Shown: one piece after another, positions 15,887 to 24,338 of the stretch
Numbering within the stretch: the first letter of the stretch is position 1
Layout of the letters: every line of letters begins with the position of its first letter
Source of the DNA: Rhizomonospora bruguierae
GTDB taxonomy: Bacteria; Actinomycetota; Actinomycetes; Mycobacteriales; Micromonosporaceae
Length of the DNA: 64,000 bases
NCBI RefSeq assembly: GCF_018397995.1
Contig: NZ_BBQH01000019.1
Span: 62,001-126,000 of the forward strand
Direction of reading: 5' to 3'
Translations under genes and position numbers: made by a program
Notes under the pieces: generated by a model
What the model saw: the letters and a program-made list of their open reading frames with translations, nothing else
What the model was told of the DNA's origin: nothing
Databases searched by the model: none

Positions 15887-16906
15887 ATGTCCACCTTGAC
15901 CCGCTCGCCCAGCCCCACCATCCGTCGCCGCCGGCTCGGTGCCGAGCTGCGCCGACTGCGCGAGGCCGCCGGGCTGACCGGGGACCAGGTGGTGGAGCGG
16001 ATCGGCTGGGCCTCGGCGTCCAAGCTGTCCCGACTGGAGAACGGCCGCAGCAAGCCCGACCTCGGCGACGTGCTCGACCTGCTGGACCTCTACCGGGTCG
16101 GCGGCGCCACCCGGGACGAGTTGGTCGCCATCGCGCGTGACGCAGGTAACACCAGAGGGTGGTTGCGCGCTTACCCGGTAATGACACCGAGCCAGCGAGG
16201 CTACGCCGAAATGGAGTCCGGCTGCGCCCGCATCCGCGAGTTCGCGCCGGTCATGGTCCCCGGGCTGCTCCAGACCGGGCAGTACGCCCGCGTGCGCCTA
16301 CTCGCCGGTCACGCGCTGTCCGCGGACGGGCCGCCGCCACCGCCGGGCGCTCCGGTCCCCACGGACGACGAGGCGGGCATCGCCAACGAGGTGGCCGCCC
16401 GCCTCGGCCGGCAGCGCCTGCTCGCCCGCCCGGCCGACCCGCCGCAGTACGAGGCGGTGCTGGACGAGTCCGCGCTGACCCGCCGGGCCGGTCCCCCGGA
16501 CGTCCTGATCGGCCAGTTGCGGCACCTGTGCGCGCTGGCCGAACGGCCGAACATCACCATCCGGGTGCTGTCGCACCAGGCGCTGATCGCCGGCTGGTAC
16601 CTGCCGGAGACGGGCTTCTCCATCTACGACTTCACCGACCCGGCCGACCCCCCGACGGTCGCCGTCGAGGCCCTGTACTCGGACCTGGTCGTCACCGACG
16701 AGGCCCGCCTGCGCCGGTACGAGCGGGCCTACGAGTGGCTGTGCCGCGCCGCCCTGCCGCCGGAGGACTCGCTCGCCTGGCTCACCGAGGCCGCCGGCGC
16801 CCTCGCCGGACACCTGCATGACACACCAGCGGTCGGGGTACCCCCGGCCCGAACCGAACCGCCCGCGCAGCGCAGGGGAACCCCGGCACTGAAACCGGGT
16901 GGGTAA
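15887..16906 (+). CDS. XRE-family regulator with DUF5753 sensor domain
   Basis: 339 residues. An N-terminal helix-turn-helix (RRLREAAGLTGDQVVERIGW, then KLSRLENGR) is followed by DUF5753, with ETVARIREFAPVMVPGLLQT-like sequence (here ARIREFAPVMVPGLLQTGQY). The tail is Pro-rich. Such regulators are typically paired with a downstream DUF397 gene, as here (52 bp). The system is abundant in Streptomyces and Micromonospora. It is linked to development and secondary metabolism and resembles a toxin-antitoxin-like pair in some studies. An A/T-rich region with CATAAT around 15849 may be its promoter. Confidence 0.92.
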   Translation: MSTLTRSPSPTIRRRRLGAELRRLREAAGLTGDQVVERIGWASASKLSRLENGRSKPDLGDVLDLLDLYRVGGATRDELVAIARDAGNTRGWLRAYPVMTPSQRGYAEMESGCARIREFAPVMVPGLLQTGQYARVRLLAGHALSADGPPPPPGAPVPTDDEAGIANEVAARLGRQRLLARPADPPQYEAVLDESALTRRAGPPDVLIGQLRHLCALAERPNITIRVLSHQALIAGWYLPETGFSIYDFTDPADPPTVAVEALYSDLVVTDEARLRRYERAYEWLCRAALPPEDSLAWLTEAAGALAGHLHDTPAVGVPPARTEPPAQRRGTPALKPGG

Positions 16907-16957
16907 CCGGCCACCGGCGAACCCAAGCCGGCCCATCGAATAATCAGGAGTATCGAG

Positions 16958-17188
16958 ATGAACCTCAGCCGCGCGCGCCTGGCCGACGTGCCTTGGCGCA
17001 TCAGCACTCGCAGCCAGAGCACCAACTGCGTCGAGGTGGGACCGCTCGGAGCGGGCCTCGACGCGTCGGTGGCCATGCGGGACAGCAAGAACCGGCAGGG
17101 TCCGGTGCTGGTGTTCTCCCGCGTCCAGTGGCAACGGTTCGTCGCGGCCACCAAGGACGGCGAGTTCGACCTGCACGTCATGTCCTAG
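16958..17188 (+). CDS. DUF397 domain protein
   Basis: 76 residues with AGGAG upstream. The order is characteristic: W-R-S-R-S-x-x-N-C-V-E-V (WRISTRSQSTNCVEV), VAMRDSKNRQGPVLVFS and W--F (QWQRFVAATKDGEF). It is the partner of the preceding XRE/DUF5753 regulator and probably co-transcribed. Biochemical role unknown. Confidence 0.94.
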   Translation: MNLSRARLADVPWRISTRSQSTNCVEVGPLGAGLDASVAMRDSKNRQGPVLVFSRVQWQRFVAATKDGEFDLHVMS

Positions 17189-17209
17189 CGGGACGGCACC
17201 ACCCGGGAG

Positions 17210-17245
17210 GGCCCCCTAGGTATACGCGGGGTGTCGGGGGCCTTT
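17210..17245 (+). terminator. Intrinsic terminator after the XRE-DUF397 operon
   Basis: GGCCCCC and GGGGGCC arms enclose a 19-nt loop and are followed by TTTCT, 22 nt past the DUF397 stop codon. Confidence 0.65.
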
Positions 17246-17363
17246 CTCCAGCGTTTCGGTTGCGGCGACGGCACCCGGGGCGCAGCATGAGGACGAGCGT
17301 GGAACTTCCATCCTTGGATCATTCGCTACCCCCGGGCGGTGGCGAACCTTGGGGAGCGAGCGC

Positions 17364-17678
17364 ATGCGCTATCTGATCGTCCGCACCGAAGTCCGCACCG
17401 TCGCCTCCGACGAACTCGCGAACGCCTGGTCCGACAGCCGCTGGGTCCGGGACGAACGCGAACACCCGGAACCCCGCCGCCTCACCGCCACCGCCGACGA
17501 CCTCCCCGCGGCGCTCATCCTCGCCCGGGCCCTGACCGCCACGGGCCTCGTGCGCAGCGGGCGCTGCCGGGTCAAGATCCTGCCGTTCGGCCCCCGCGAA
17601 CACTCCACAGGGGACGGCCGGCACCGGTCACCGTTCACCGCCGGCATCGCCGCCCCGCCGCCGCGCGGCGCGCCATAA
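17364..17678 (+). CDS. Hypothetical protein (104 aa)
   Basis: The ATG at 17364 has GGGGAG 8-9 nt upstream; a TTG five codons earlier is less likely. The sequence begins MRYLIVRTEVRTVASDELAN and contains TATADDLPAALILARALTA and GRCRVKILPFGPRE. It has an alpha/beta look, without membrane segments or cysteine pairs. I do not recognise a family. Coding bias is consistent with the neighbours. It is convergent with nudC. Confidence 0.6.
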   Translation: MRYLIVRTEVRTVASDELANAWSDSRWVRDEREHPEPRRLTATADDLPAALILARALTATGLVRSGRCRVKILPFGPREHSTGDGRHRSPFTAGIAAPPPRGAP

Positions 17679-17680
17679 CC

Positions 17681-17727
17681 GTCCCGGCCCGTGACCGCCG
17701 CGGCAACGACGGCCGCGGGCCAGGGAC
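17681..17727. terminator. Convergent hairpin between a hypothetical gene and nudC
   Basis: GTCCCGGCCCG pairs with CGGGCCAGGGAC (one bulged A), with further GC pairs inside, in the 61 bp between two convergent stop codons. It could end transcription from both sides; no T tract. Confidence 0.5.
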
Positions 17728-17739
17728 CGGCGCTCGGCC

Positions 17740-18705
17740 TCAGCGGGCACCCGCGTGCCAGCGGGTGATGAGGTAGTACGCGATCGATGCGCTCATCGAC
17801 AGCGTGAACGGCGCCTCCGGCGTGCCGGCCAGCACCTCCGACATCTCGCGCCGGGTGAACCAGCGGGCGTCGGCGATCTCGGCGGGGTCGAGGCGGAGCG
17901 GGGTGTCCGGGTCGGCGAGGGCGAAGAAGCCGAGCATCAGCGAACCGGGGAACGGCCACGCCTGGCTGCCGGCGTAGGTGATGGCCCGGACCGGGATGCC
18001 CACCTCCTCCTCGACCTCCCGCGCCACCGCCGCCTCCGCCGACTCGCCCGGTTCGACGAAGCCGGCGAGGCAGGAGTAGCGGCGGCGCCAACCGGCCGGC
18101 CAGGTGGCGTTGTTGCCGAGCAGGCAGCGCCCCTCGGGCCCCGGCACCCCGTCGTGGACCAGAACGATCATCGCCGGGTCGGTGCGGGGCCAGGTGGTGC
18201 CGGCCTCGGGGTCCTGCCGGACCCAGCCGCCGTCCGTCGGCGTGGTGGGCAGGCCGGTCTGCGACGAGAACGGGTGGCGGGCGTGCCAGTGCCCCAGGGC
18301 GGCGGCGGTGGTCAGCAGCCCGAGGTCGCGGTCGCTGAGCAGGTGGCCGGCCTGGCGCAGGTCGGCGGGGCGGAGCCCGGACCGCTCGGCCACCTCGCCG
18401 ACGACGGCGAAGACGGGCGTGTCGCCGTCCACCAGGCCGAGAAACATCCGCTCGGCGGGCGGGACGGCCGGCGCCTGGTCGGCGTCGAGCAGGACCAGGC
18501 CGTTGTCGGCCTCGCCGATCAGCGCCCGGCCGCCGGCGGCGATGTCGACGACCAGGACGAGCCCGCGCTTGTACGCCTCGGCCAGCCACGCCTCATCGGT
18601 GCGCCGGTGAGCCGCCCGGTTGAGGGTGGTGCGGGCCAGCGGCGGCTGGCCGGGCGCCACGCCGAAGGCCCACGCCGGCTCCGCGTCCGGGTCGGGTCGC
18701 GTCAC
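17740..18705 (-). CDS. nudC: NAD(+)/NADH diphosphatase NudC without its zinc ribbon
   Basis: 321 residues from the GTG at 18705, which overlaps the upstream M16 gene stop (GTGA). The Nudix box is intact (GFVEPGESAEAAV then AREVEEEVGI). The NudC signature SQAWPFPGSLMLGF follows it. NudC splits NADH to NMNH and AMP and, in some bacteria, removes NAD caps from RNA. The four zinc-ribbon cysteines expected between the N-terminal domain and the Nudix domain are all missing; the region reads HPFSSQTGLPTTPTDGG. The position next to mycoredoxin/uvrD2/whiB7 agrees with the mycobacterial order. Confidence 0.9.
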   Translation of the reverse strand: MTRPDPDAEPAWAFGVAPGQPPLARTTLNRAAHRRTDEAWLAEAYKRGLVLVVDIAAGGRALIGEADNGLVLLDADQAPAVPPAERMFLGLVDGDTPVFAVVGEVAERSGLRPADLRQAGHLLSDRDLGLLTTAAALGHWHARHPFSSQTGLPTTPTDGGWVRQDPEAGTTWPRTDPAMIVLVHDGVPGPEGRCLLGNNATWPAGWRRRYSCLAGFVEPGESAEAAVAREVEEEVGIPVRAITYAGSQAWPFPGSLMLGFFALADPDTPLRLDPAEIADARWFTRREMSEVLAGTPEAPFTLSMSASIAYYLITRWHAGAR

Positions 18706-20015
18706 GCCGCGGGTTCCACGGCGGTGAGCGCGGATAGCGGACCGCCGACCTTCTCGGCGTCCCCCAGGACGACCGTCACCGCGCGGGCGGGCGCCAGATA
18801 CCGGGCCGCCGCGGCGGCCACCTCCGCCCGCGTCGCGGCGGCGAGCCGGGCGGCGTGCTCGGCCAGGAAGTCCAGCCGCAGGCCGAACCCGGCGTACGTG
18901 CTGAGCAGCCCGGCCAGCCCCGCCTGCGTGGACGCGCCGAGCAGCAGCGTGCCGAGCGCGTACTGCCGGGCCTGTTCCAGTTCCGCCTCGTCGGGCGGCA
19001 GCGCGGCCAGCCGACCCAGTTCGTACTGGGTCTCCAGCAGCGCGGGCGCGGTGACCTCCGTGGCGACGTCCGCGTTGACGGTCAGCACCGAGCCGGCGGA
19101 CGCGTGCTCGACGAGCGAGTTGGGTCCGTACGTGTAGCCCTTGTCCTCGCGGATGTTCTCCACCCACCGGGAGGAGAAGTAGCCGCCGAAGATGAGGTTG
19201 GCCAACTGGAGCGCCGCGTGGTCCGGGTGGGTGCGGGGCACCGCCGGCAGCGCCATGCGCAACGAGGACTGCACCGCGCCGGGGCGGTCGACCAGCAGCA
19301 GCGGACCGGGCCGCGGCTCGGGTGCCGGCGGCAGGACGGCCTGCTTGCCGCCGCCGTTCCAGCCGCCGAGCGCCTTCTCCGCCGCGTCCAGCGCCTTCTC
19401 CGGGGGCAGGTCGCCGACCAGGACCAGGACCGAGCCGCCCGGGTGCAGGCGCTCGCCGTGCAGGGCGCGCAACTGCGCCGGGCGCACCGCGCGGACCTGC
19501 TCCGCCTCGGGGGTCTGTACGCCGTACGGGTGATTTCCGTAGACCCGCTTCAGCAACGCGACCCGGGCCAGGTGCTGCGGCTGGCTCCCGGCGAGCTGGA
19601 TCTGGTCTGCCAGGCGCTCCCGCTCGGTGGCGACCTCGTCGCCCGGGTAGGCGGCGCCGGTGAGCACCTCCGCCAGCAGTTCGAGCAGCCGGTCCAGGCC
19701 GGAGACCAGGCCGTTGCCGGAGATGAGCAGGCGGTCCGGGTCGAGGCCGGCGGACAGGGCGCCGCCGACGGTCTGCAACTCGGCGGCTATCTCCACGGTG
19801 GACATGCCGGCGGTGCCGGTGAACAGCGACTGGGACAGCAGGGACGCGCGGGCCAGGTGCGCCCGCGGGAACGGGACCCGCAGCCGCACCTCGACCAGCG
19901 GGACCGCCGCGCGGCGCACCGCGACGACGGTCAGCCCGTTCGGCAGGGTGCGCTCGGCCTGCCGGGGCAGCTTCAGCTTGCGGGCCGGGCCGAGGGCCGG
20001 CAGTACGTGGGTCAT
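18702..20015 (-). CDS. M16 peptidase family, non-catalytic partner subunit
   Basis: 437 residues. It has the M16 fold throughout (LPNGLTVVAVRRAAVPLVEV, then GNHPYGVQTPEAEQVRAV and YFSSRWVENIREDKGYTYG). It lacks the inverted zinc motif HxxEH, reading SLLSQSLFTGTAG at that place. It therefore looks like the regulatory subunit that pairs with the catalytic M16 gene immediately upstream (4-nt overlap). The R/Y pair in RxDxGYxY-type sequence (REDKGYTYG), which helps bind substrate, is present. The pair would form a heterodimeric processing peptidase. nudC follows with another overlap. Confidence 0.92.
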   Translation of the reverse strand: MTHVLPALGPARKLKLPRQAERTLPNGLTVVAVRRAAVPLVEVRLRVPFPRAHLARASLLSQSLFTGTAGMSTVEIAAELQTVGGALSAGLDPDRLLISGNGLVSGLDRLLELLAEVLTGAAYPGDEVATERERLADQIQLAGSQPQHLARVALLKRVYGNHPYGVQTPEAEQVRAVRPAQLRALHGERLHPGGSVLVLVGDLPPEKALDAAEKALGGWNGGGKQAVLPPAPEPRPGPLLLVDRPGAVQSSLRMALPAVPRTHPDHAALQLANLIFGGYFSSRWVENIREDKGYTYGPNSLVEHASAGSVLTVNADVATEVTAPALLETQYELGRLAALPPDEAELEQARQYALGTLLLGASTQAGLAGLLSTYAGFGLRLDFLAEHAARLAAATRAEVAAAAARYLAPARAVTVVLGDAEKVGGPLSALTAVEPAA

Positions 20016-21319
20016 GGGCGTCCTCCCGGCACGACCTCGATGGCCGCCCGGCGGTCCGGCCGCAGCGCCGCGGCGGCCGCCCGGATCTGCTCCTCGGTCA
20101 CCTCGCCGATCAGGCGGGGCAGGTCGTTGATCAGTTCGGGGGCGCCGCGCTGCTGCTCCAGCACGGCCATCCGCAGCGCCCGGCCCAGCACCGCGTCGGT
20201 GTCCCGGAGCAGGTGCGTGGCCATCCGGGCCTGGACGCGGGCCAGTTCGCCGCGGCTCGTGCCGCCGGTGGCGAGGCGGTCCAGTTCCTCGTCCACCGCG
20301 CGGAGCACCTTCTCCACGTCGCCGCCGGGCGGCAGGTGGGCCTGGAGCAGCAGGGCGGTCGGGTCGCGCACCTCGAACGGCTCGCCCATGAAGCCGAGGT
20401 AGCCGCCGACCGTGGTGACCGTGCGGTCGCGCAGCACCAGGCGCTGCTGGAGGCGGGCGGCGTCGCCGTCGGTGAGCACCTCGGCCAGCACCACGTACGG
20501 CAGGTACCCGGCGAAGTCCGTGACCGGGTCGGGTACCCGCCAGGCGGCGGCGACCGCGGGCAGCGGCGCGAGCGGGTCGGGGTAGCTGGCCCGGCGCTCG
20601 GCGGTCAGGTCCGGCTCGGCGAAGTCGGGGCGCTTCGGCGCCGGCCGCTTCGGCACGTCGCCGAAGTGCCGCTCGACCAGGCGGCGGCAGTCGTCCACAT
20701 CGAGATCACCGGCGACCGTGAGCACGGCGTTGCCGCCCGCGTAGTAGCGCTCGAAGAAGCCGGCGGCGTCGGCGACGGTGGCGCTCTCCAGGTCGTCGAA
20801 CGAGCCGTACCCGTCGTGCGCGTTCGGGAACGTGTCGAACATGACCGGCGGCAGCTTGAGCCACGGGAACCCGCCGTACGGCCGGTTCAGCACGTTGACC
20901 CGGATCTCCTCCTTCACCACGTCCACCTGGTTGCGCAGGTTCTCCTCGGTGAGCCGGGGGCCGCGCATCCGGTCCGCCTCCAGGAACAGCGCCCGCTCCA
21001 GCGCGTTCGACGGGAGGGTCTCGTAGTAGTCGGTGTAGTCCAGGTGGGTGGAGCCGTTGAAGGTGCCGCCGGCGCCCTGCACGTGCCGGAAGTGGGCGAG
21101 CTTCTCCAGGTTCGCCGAGCCCTGGAACATCAGGTGCTCGAACAGGTGCGCGAACCCGGTGCGCCCCTGCGGCTCGGACCGGATGCCGACGTCGTACACG
21201 GCGGCCACTCCGACCACCGGCGCGCTGCGGTCCGGTGCCAGCACCACCCGCAGGCCGTTGCCGAGCGTGAACCGCTCCACCGGATACTTCGTCGCGGGGA
21301 TCCGGATTTTACGCGCCAT
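20012..21319 (-). CDS. M16 family zinc peptidase, catalytic subunit
   Basis: 435 residues. The inverted zinc motif HLFEH is at residues 58-62 (FAHLFEHLMFQGS), and the distal Glu is in the helix LERALFLEADRM. LGNGLRVVLAPDRSAPVV and FERYYAGGNAVLTVAGD are standard M16B elements. The gene is first in an operon with the non-catalytic M16 partner and nudC (all with 4-nt overlaps). Substrates are unknown. It starts ATG at 21319, close to the Rrf2 gene that precedes it on the same strand. Confidence 0.94.
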   Translation of the reverse strand: MARKIRIPATKYPVERFTLGNGLRVVLAPDRSAPVVGVAAVYDVGIRSEPQGRTGFAHLFEHLMFQGSANLEKLAHFRHVQGAGGTFNGSTHLDYTDYYETLPSNALERALFLEADRMRGPRLTEENLRNQVDVVKEEIRVNVLNRPYGGFPWLKLPPVMFDTFPNAHDGYGSFDDLESATVADAAGFFERYYAGGNAVLTVAGDLDVDDCRRLVERHFGDVPKRPAPKRPDFAEPDLTAERRASYPDPLAPLPAVAAAWRVPDPVTDFAGYLPYVVLAEVLTDGDAARLQQRLVLRDRTVTTVGGYLGFMGEPFEVRDPTALLLQAHLPPGGDVEKVLRAVDEELDRLATGGTSRGELARVQARMATHLLRDTDAVLGRALRMAVLEQQRGAPELINDLPRLIGEVTEEQIRAAAAALRPDRRAAIEVVPGGRP

Positions 21320-21352
21320 GAAGGCGACCCTAGCGCGTCCGGCCGGAAAGGA

Positions 21353-21808
21353 TCAGCGGGGCAGCCAGGCGTCCGGCGTGGCGGTGAGCTTGCGTACCCG
21401 GGCGGGCAGCCGGCCGCTGACCAACTGGGCCAGCGTCACCTCGTCGACCACTCCCCGCACCGCGGAGCGCACCGCCACCCACAGTTCGGACAGGTGGGCC
21501 GCGGTCCCCTCGTACGCGGTCTCCTCCGGGCGCATGCCCCGCACGCCGGCGAGCGGGCCGTCCACGGCGCGCAGGACCGAGCCCACCGTGATCTGGTCCG
21601 GCGGCTGCCTGAGCAGGTACCCGCCCTCCGCGCCGCGCACGCCCTGCACGAGCCCGGCCCGGCGCAGGTCGGCGAGGACCGCCTCGAGGAACTTGCGCGG
21701 CATGCCCTGCGCGTCGGCGAGCGTCTGCGCGGAGACGGTCGCCGGGTAGGAAGCCGCCAGACCCAGCGCGGCCCGCACCGCGTAGTCCCCTCGTGCCGAC
21801 ACCTGCAT
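21353..21808 (-). CDS. Rrf2-family regulator without cluster cysteines
   Basis: 151 residues from the ATG at 21808. The winged helix has the family pattern MQVSARGDYAVRAALGLA, LADAQGMPRKFLEAVLADLR, and the wing GVRGAEGGYLLRQPP. No cysteine is present, so it cannot bind an Fe-S cluster like IscR or NsrR. It would act like CymR-type members that sense through a partner or ligand. It is divergent from a second Rrf2 gene 174 bp away, and upstream of the M16/nudC operon. Confidence 0.9.
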   Translation of the reverse strand: MQVSARGDYAVRAALGLAASYPATVSAQTLADAQGMPRKFLEAVLADLRRAGLVQGVRGAEGGYLLRQPPDQITVGSVLRAVDGPLAGVRGMRPEETAYEGTAAHLSELWVAVRSAVRGVVDEVTLAQLVSGRLPARVRKLTATPDAWLPR

Positions 21809-21937
21809 GCGCCTATCATGCCCGGCCCGCCGGCCGGCCAGGCGCCCGGCCCCGCACCCGGTCCGGCGCCGGTCACCGCGCGCCGGCTCCCACGATGCGG
21901 ACAGCCCTTGACGCAGTGGTCCACTTAATCGATCGTT

Positions 21938-21950
21938 CCTATTGAACAGG
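21938..21950. promoter_or_regulatory. Candidate Rrf2 operator
   Basis: CCTATTGAACAGG is an imperfect 13-bp palindrome (CCTxTTxAAxAGG) 32 bp before the GTG of the second Rrf2 gene. A larger dyad TTCCTA/TAGGGAA surrounds it. The half-site TGAACAG recurs four times before the ssuA-like gene. Confidence 0.5.
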
Positions 21951-21982
21951 TAGGGAATATCAAGAATAGGGAGACCACACCC

Positions 21983-22417
21983 GTGTACGTGTCGGCCCGC
22001 GCGGACTACGCCGTCCGCGCCATGCTCGCCATCGCCGCGGGCGAGCCGGCACTGGTCAAGGCCGCCGCGCTGGCCCGCACGCAGGAGATCCCGCTGAGCT
22101 TCCTCCAGGGGATCCTGCTCGACCTGCGCCGGGCCGGCCTGCTGCACAGCCACCGGGGCACCGACGGCGGGTACACGCTCGCCCGGTCGGCCGGCGAGGT
22201 GACGGTGGGCGACGTACTGCGGGCGGTGAGCGGCAGCCTGACCACGGTCCGCGGGCTGCCCGCCGACGACGCGACCTACCACGGCGTGGCCACCGGGCTG
22301 CGCGACGTGTGGCTCGCGGTGCACGCCGCGATCGAGCAGGTCGTGGACAGCACCAGCCTCGCCGATCTGCTCCCCGGGCGCCGCCCGGGAGCGCTGACCC
22401 GAAACCGGCTCCCTTGA
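21983..22417 (+). CDS. Rrf2-family regulator, probable regulator of the ssu-like transporter
   Basis: 144 residues from the GTG at 21983 (AGGGAG upstream). It is clearly related to the divergent Rrf2 gene (MYVSARADYAVRAMLAIA, ILLDLRRAGLLHSHRGTDGG) and also lacks cysteine. It is the first gene before a sulfonate-type ABC transporter, 83 bp upstream. By analogy with CymR-like Rrf2 proteins that control sulfur metabolism, it probably regulates that transporter. The analogy is from family knowledge, not shown here. Confidence 0.9.
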   Translation: MYVSARADYAVRAMLAIAAGEPALVKAAALARTQEIPLSFLQGILLDLRRAGLLHSHRGTDGGYTLARSAGEVTVGDVLRAVSGSLTTVRGLPADDATYHGVATGLRDVWLAVHAAIEQVVDSTSLADLLPGRRPGALTRNRLP

Positions 22418-22421
22418 GCCC

Positions 22422-22476
22422 GAACAGCACCGATCCCGAACAGCACCGATTCCTGAACAGCTCTTTCCTGAACAGC
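22422..22476 (+). repeat. Four tandem GAACAGC half-sites before ssuA
   Basis: GAACAGC occurs at 22422, 22438, 22455 and 22470, spaced 16, 17 and 15 bp. The first two copies extend to CCCGAACAGCACCGAT, the last two to TTCCTGAACAGC. They fill the gap between the Rrf2 stop and the ssuA ribosome binding site and share TGAACAG with the palindrome upstream of that Rrf2 gene. Confidence 0.6.
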
Positions 22477-22500
22477 CGAGTGCGAAGGAGGACGGGACGC

Positions 22501-23565
22501 ATGACGCCCCGGAGCATCCGCGCGGTCGCCGCGGCGGCCGCATTACTTCTGGCCGGGACCACCCTGGCCGGCTGCGGCGACGACGGCGCCGACACCGGCT
22601 CATCCGGCGCCGCCACGGCGCTGCGGCTCGGGTTCTTCCCGAACATCACCCACGCCCCCGCCCTGGTCGGCGTCCAGCAGAAGCTCTTCGAGCAGTCGCT
22701 CGGCGGCACCAGGCTGGAGACCAAGACGTTCAACGCCGGACCCGCGGCGATCGAGGCGCTGTTCTCCGGCGCCATCGACGCCACCTACATCGGCCCCAAC
22801 CCGGCCATCAACGGCTGGGCACAGTCCAAGGGCGAGGCGCTGCGGATCATCGCCGGCACCACGTCCGGCGGCGCCGGGCTGGTGGTCAGGTCCACCATCA
22901 ACGGCCCGGCCGACCTGAAGGGCAAGAAGATCGCCACGCCGCAGCTCGGCAACACGCAGGACGTCGCGCTGCGCTACTGGCTCAAGGAGAACGGCCTCAC
23001 GGCGGACCAGCAGGGCGGCGGCGACGTCTCCGTGCTGCCGCAGGACAACGCCACCGCGATCCAGGCGTTCAGCAGCGGCGCGATCGACGGCGCCTGGCTG
23101 CCCGAGCCACACCTGAGCCGGCTGCTGCTGGAGCAGAAGGGCAAGCTGCTGGTCGACGAGAAGACGCTCTGGCCGGGCGGGCAGTTCGTCACCACCCACC
23201 TGATCGTGCGCACCGAGTTCCTGCGCAAGTACCCGGAGACCGTCAAGGCCCTGCTCCAGGGGCACCTCAAGGCGCTGGACCAGATCGCCAGCGACCCGGC
23301 CGGCGCCCAGAAGGCGGCCAACGAGCAGATCGCCGCGCTCACCGGCAAGCCGCTCAACGACCAGATCCTGGCCGCCGCGTTCCAGAACATGACCTTCACC
23401 GCCGACCCGGTCGCCGCCTCGCTCGCGGCCAGCGCCCAGCACGCCGAGGAGATCGGCCTGCTCAAGCCGGTGGACCTGAAGGGCATCTACGACCTCGGCC
23501 CGCTGAACGAGTTGCTCAAGTCCGCCGGCAAGCCCGAGGTGAGCCCGGGGGGCCTGGCGCCATGA
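22501..23565 (+). CDS. ssuA: Sulfonate-type ABC transporter substrate-binding lipoprotein
   Basis: 354 residues; the ATG at 22501 has AAGGAGG 10 nt upstream. A lipoprotein signal is visible (AAAALLLAGTTLAGCGDD, lipobox LAGC). The mature part has the SsuA/TauA/NMT1 fold: LRLGFFPNITHAPALVG, EALFSGAIDATYIGPNPA and the Gly-rich VVRSTINGPADLKGKKIA, then DGAWLPEPH. The usual length is about 320-350. The ligand could be alkanesulfonates, taurine or another small organic anion. The Rrf2 neighbour favours a sulfur source. Followed by ATPase and permease with overlaps. Confidence 0.9.
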   Translation: MTPRSIRAVAAAAALLLAGTTLAGCGDDGADTGSSGAATALRLGFFPNITHAPALVGVQQKLFEQSLGGTRLETKTFNAGPAAIEALFSGAIDATYIGPNPAINGWAQSKGEALRIIAGTTSGGAGLVVRSTINGPADLKGKKIATPQLGNTQDVALRYWLKENGLTADQQGGGDVSVLPQDNATAIQAFSSGAIDGAWLPEPHLSRLLLEQKGKLLVDEKTLWPGGQFVTTHLIVRTEFLRKYPETVKALLQGHLKALDQIASDPAGAQKAANEQIAALTGKPLNDQILAAAFQNMTFTADPVAASLAASAQHAEEIGLLKPVDLKGIYDLGPLNELLKSAGKPEVSPGGLAP

Positions 23566-24338
23566 CGGTGACGGATCGGCAGCGCGGCGACGCACCGTCG
23601 GGGCTGCACATCGACGCAGTGTCCAAGGTGTACGGTCGTGGGCGCGGCGCGCTGCTGGCCCTCGACGACGTCTCGCTGTCGGTCCGGCCGGGCGAGTTCG
23701 TCTGCCTGCTCGGCGCGTCCGGGTGCGGCAAGAGCACGCTACTGTCCCTGGTGGCCGGACTGGACGCGGTCACCAGGGGCAGCGTCGACACCGGCGGCGG
23801 CCGGGTCTCGCTGATGTTCCAGGAGCCGGCGCTGTTCCCCTGGCTCACCGTGGCCGGCAACGTCGAGATCGCGCTGCGGATGCGCGGCGTGGACCGGGCC
23901 GAACGCCGCCGCCGCGCCACGGACCTGCTGGAGACCGTCCGGCTGGACGGCTTCGGCGCCAAGCGCCCGCACGAACTGTCCGGCGGCATGCGGCAGCGGG
24001 TCGCGCTGGCCCGCTCGCTGGCGCAGGAGTCCGACCTGCTGCTGATGGACGAGCCGTTCGGCGCGCTGGACGCGATGACCCGGGACATCCTGCACGACGA
24101 GGTGGAGCGGATCTGGCGGGAACGTGACCTGACCGTCCTGTTCGTCACCCACAACGTGCGCGAGGCGGTCCGCCTCGGCGACCGGGTGATCCTGCTCTCC
24201 AGCCGCCCGGGCCGGGTCATCGAGGACTACCCGGTGCACCTGGACCGCCCCCGGCGCATCGACGCGCCCGAGGTGGCCGAACTCGCCGGCAAGATCACCG
24301 AACGGCTCCGCGCGGAGGTGTCCCGCCATGCCCGCTGA
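23562..24338 (+). CDS. ssuB: Sulfonate-type ABC transporter ATP-binding protein
   Basis: 258 residues, overlapping the lipoprotein gene by ATGA. Walker A GASGCGKST, Q-loop in MFQEPALFPWL, signature LSGGMRQRVALARSLAQ, Walker B LLLMDEPFGALD, and the H-loop VTHNVREAV are all intact. The PWLTV segment after the Q-loop is typical of the SsuB/TauB/NrtD group. Cytoplasmic, energising the SsuC-like permease. Confidence 0.94.
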   Translation: MTVTDRQRGDAPSGLHIDAVSKVYGRGRGALLALDDVSLSVRPGEFVCLLGASGCGKSTLLSLVAGLDAVTRGSVDTGGGRVSLMFQEPALFPWLTVAGNVEIALRMRGVDRAERRRRATDLLETVRLDGFGAKRPHELSGGMRQRVALARSLAQESDLLLMDEPFGALDAMTRDILHDEVERIWRERDLTVLFVTHNVREAVRLGDRVILLSSRPGRVIEDYPVHLDRPRRIDAPEVAELAGKITERLRAEVSRHAR

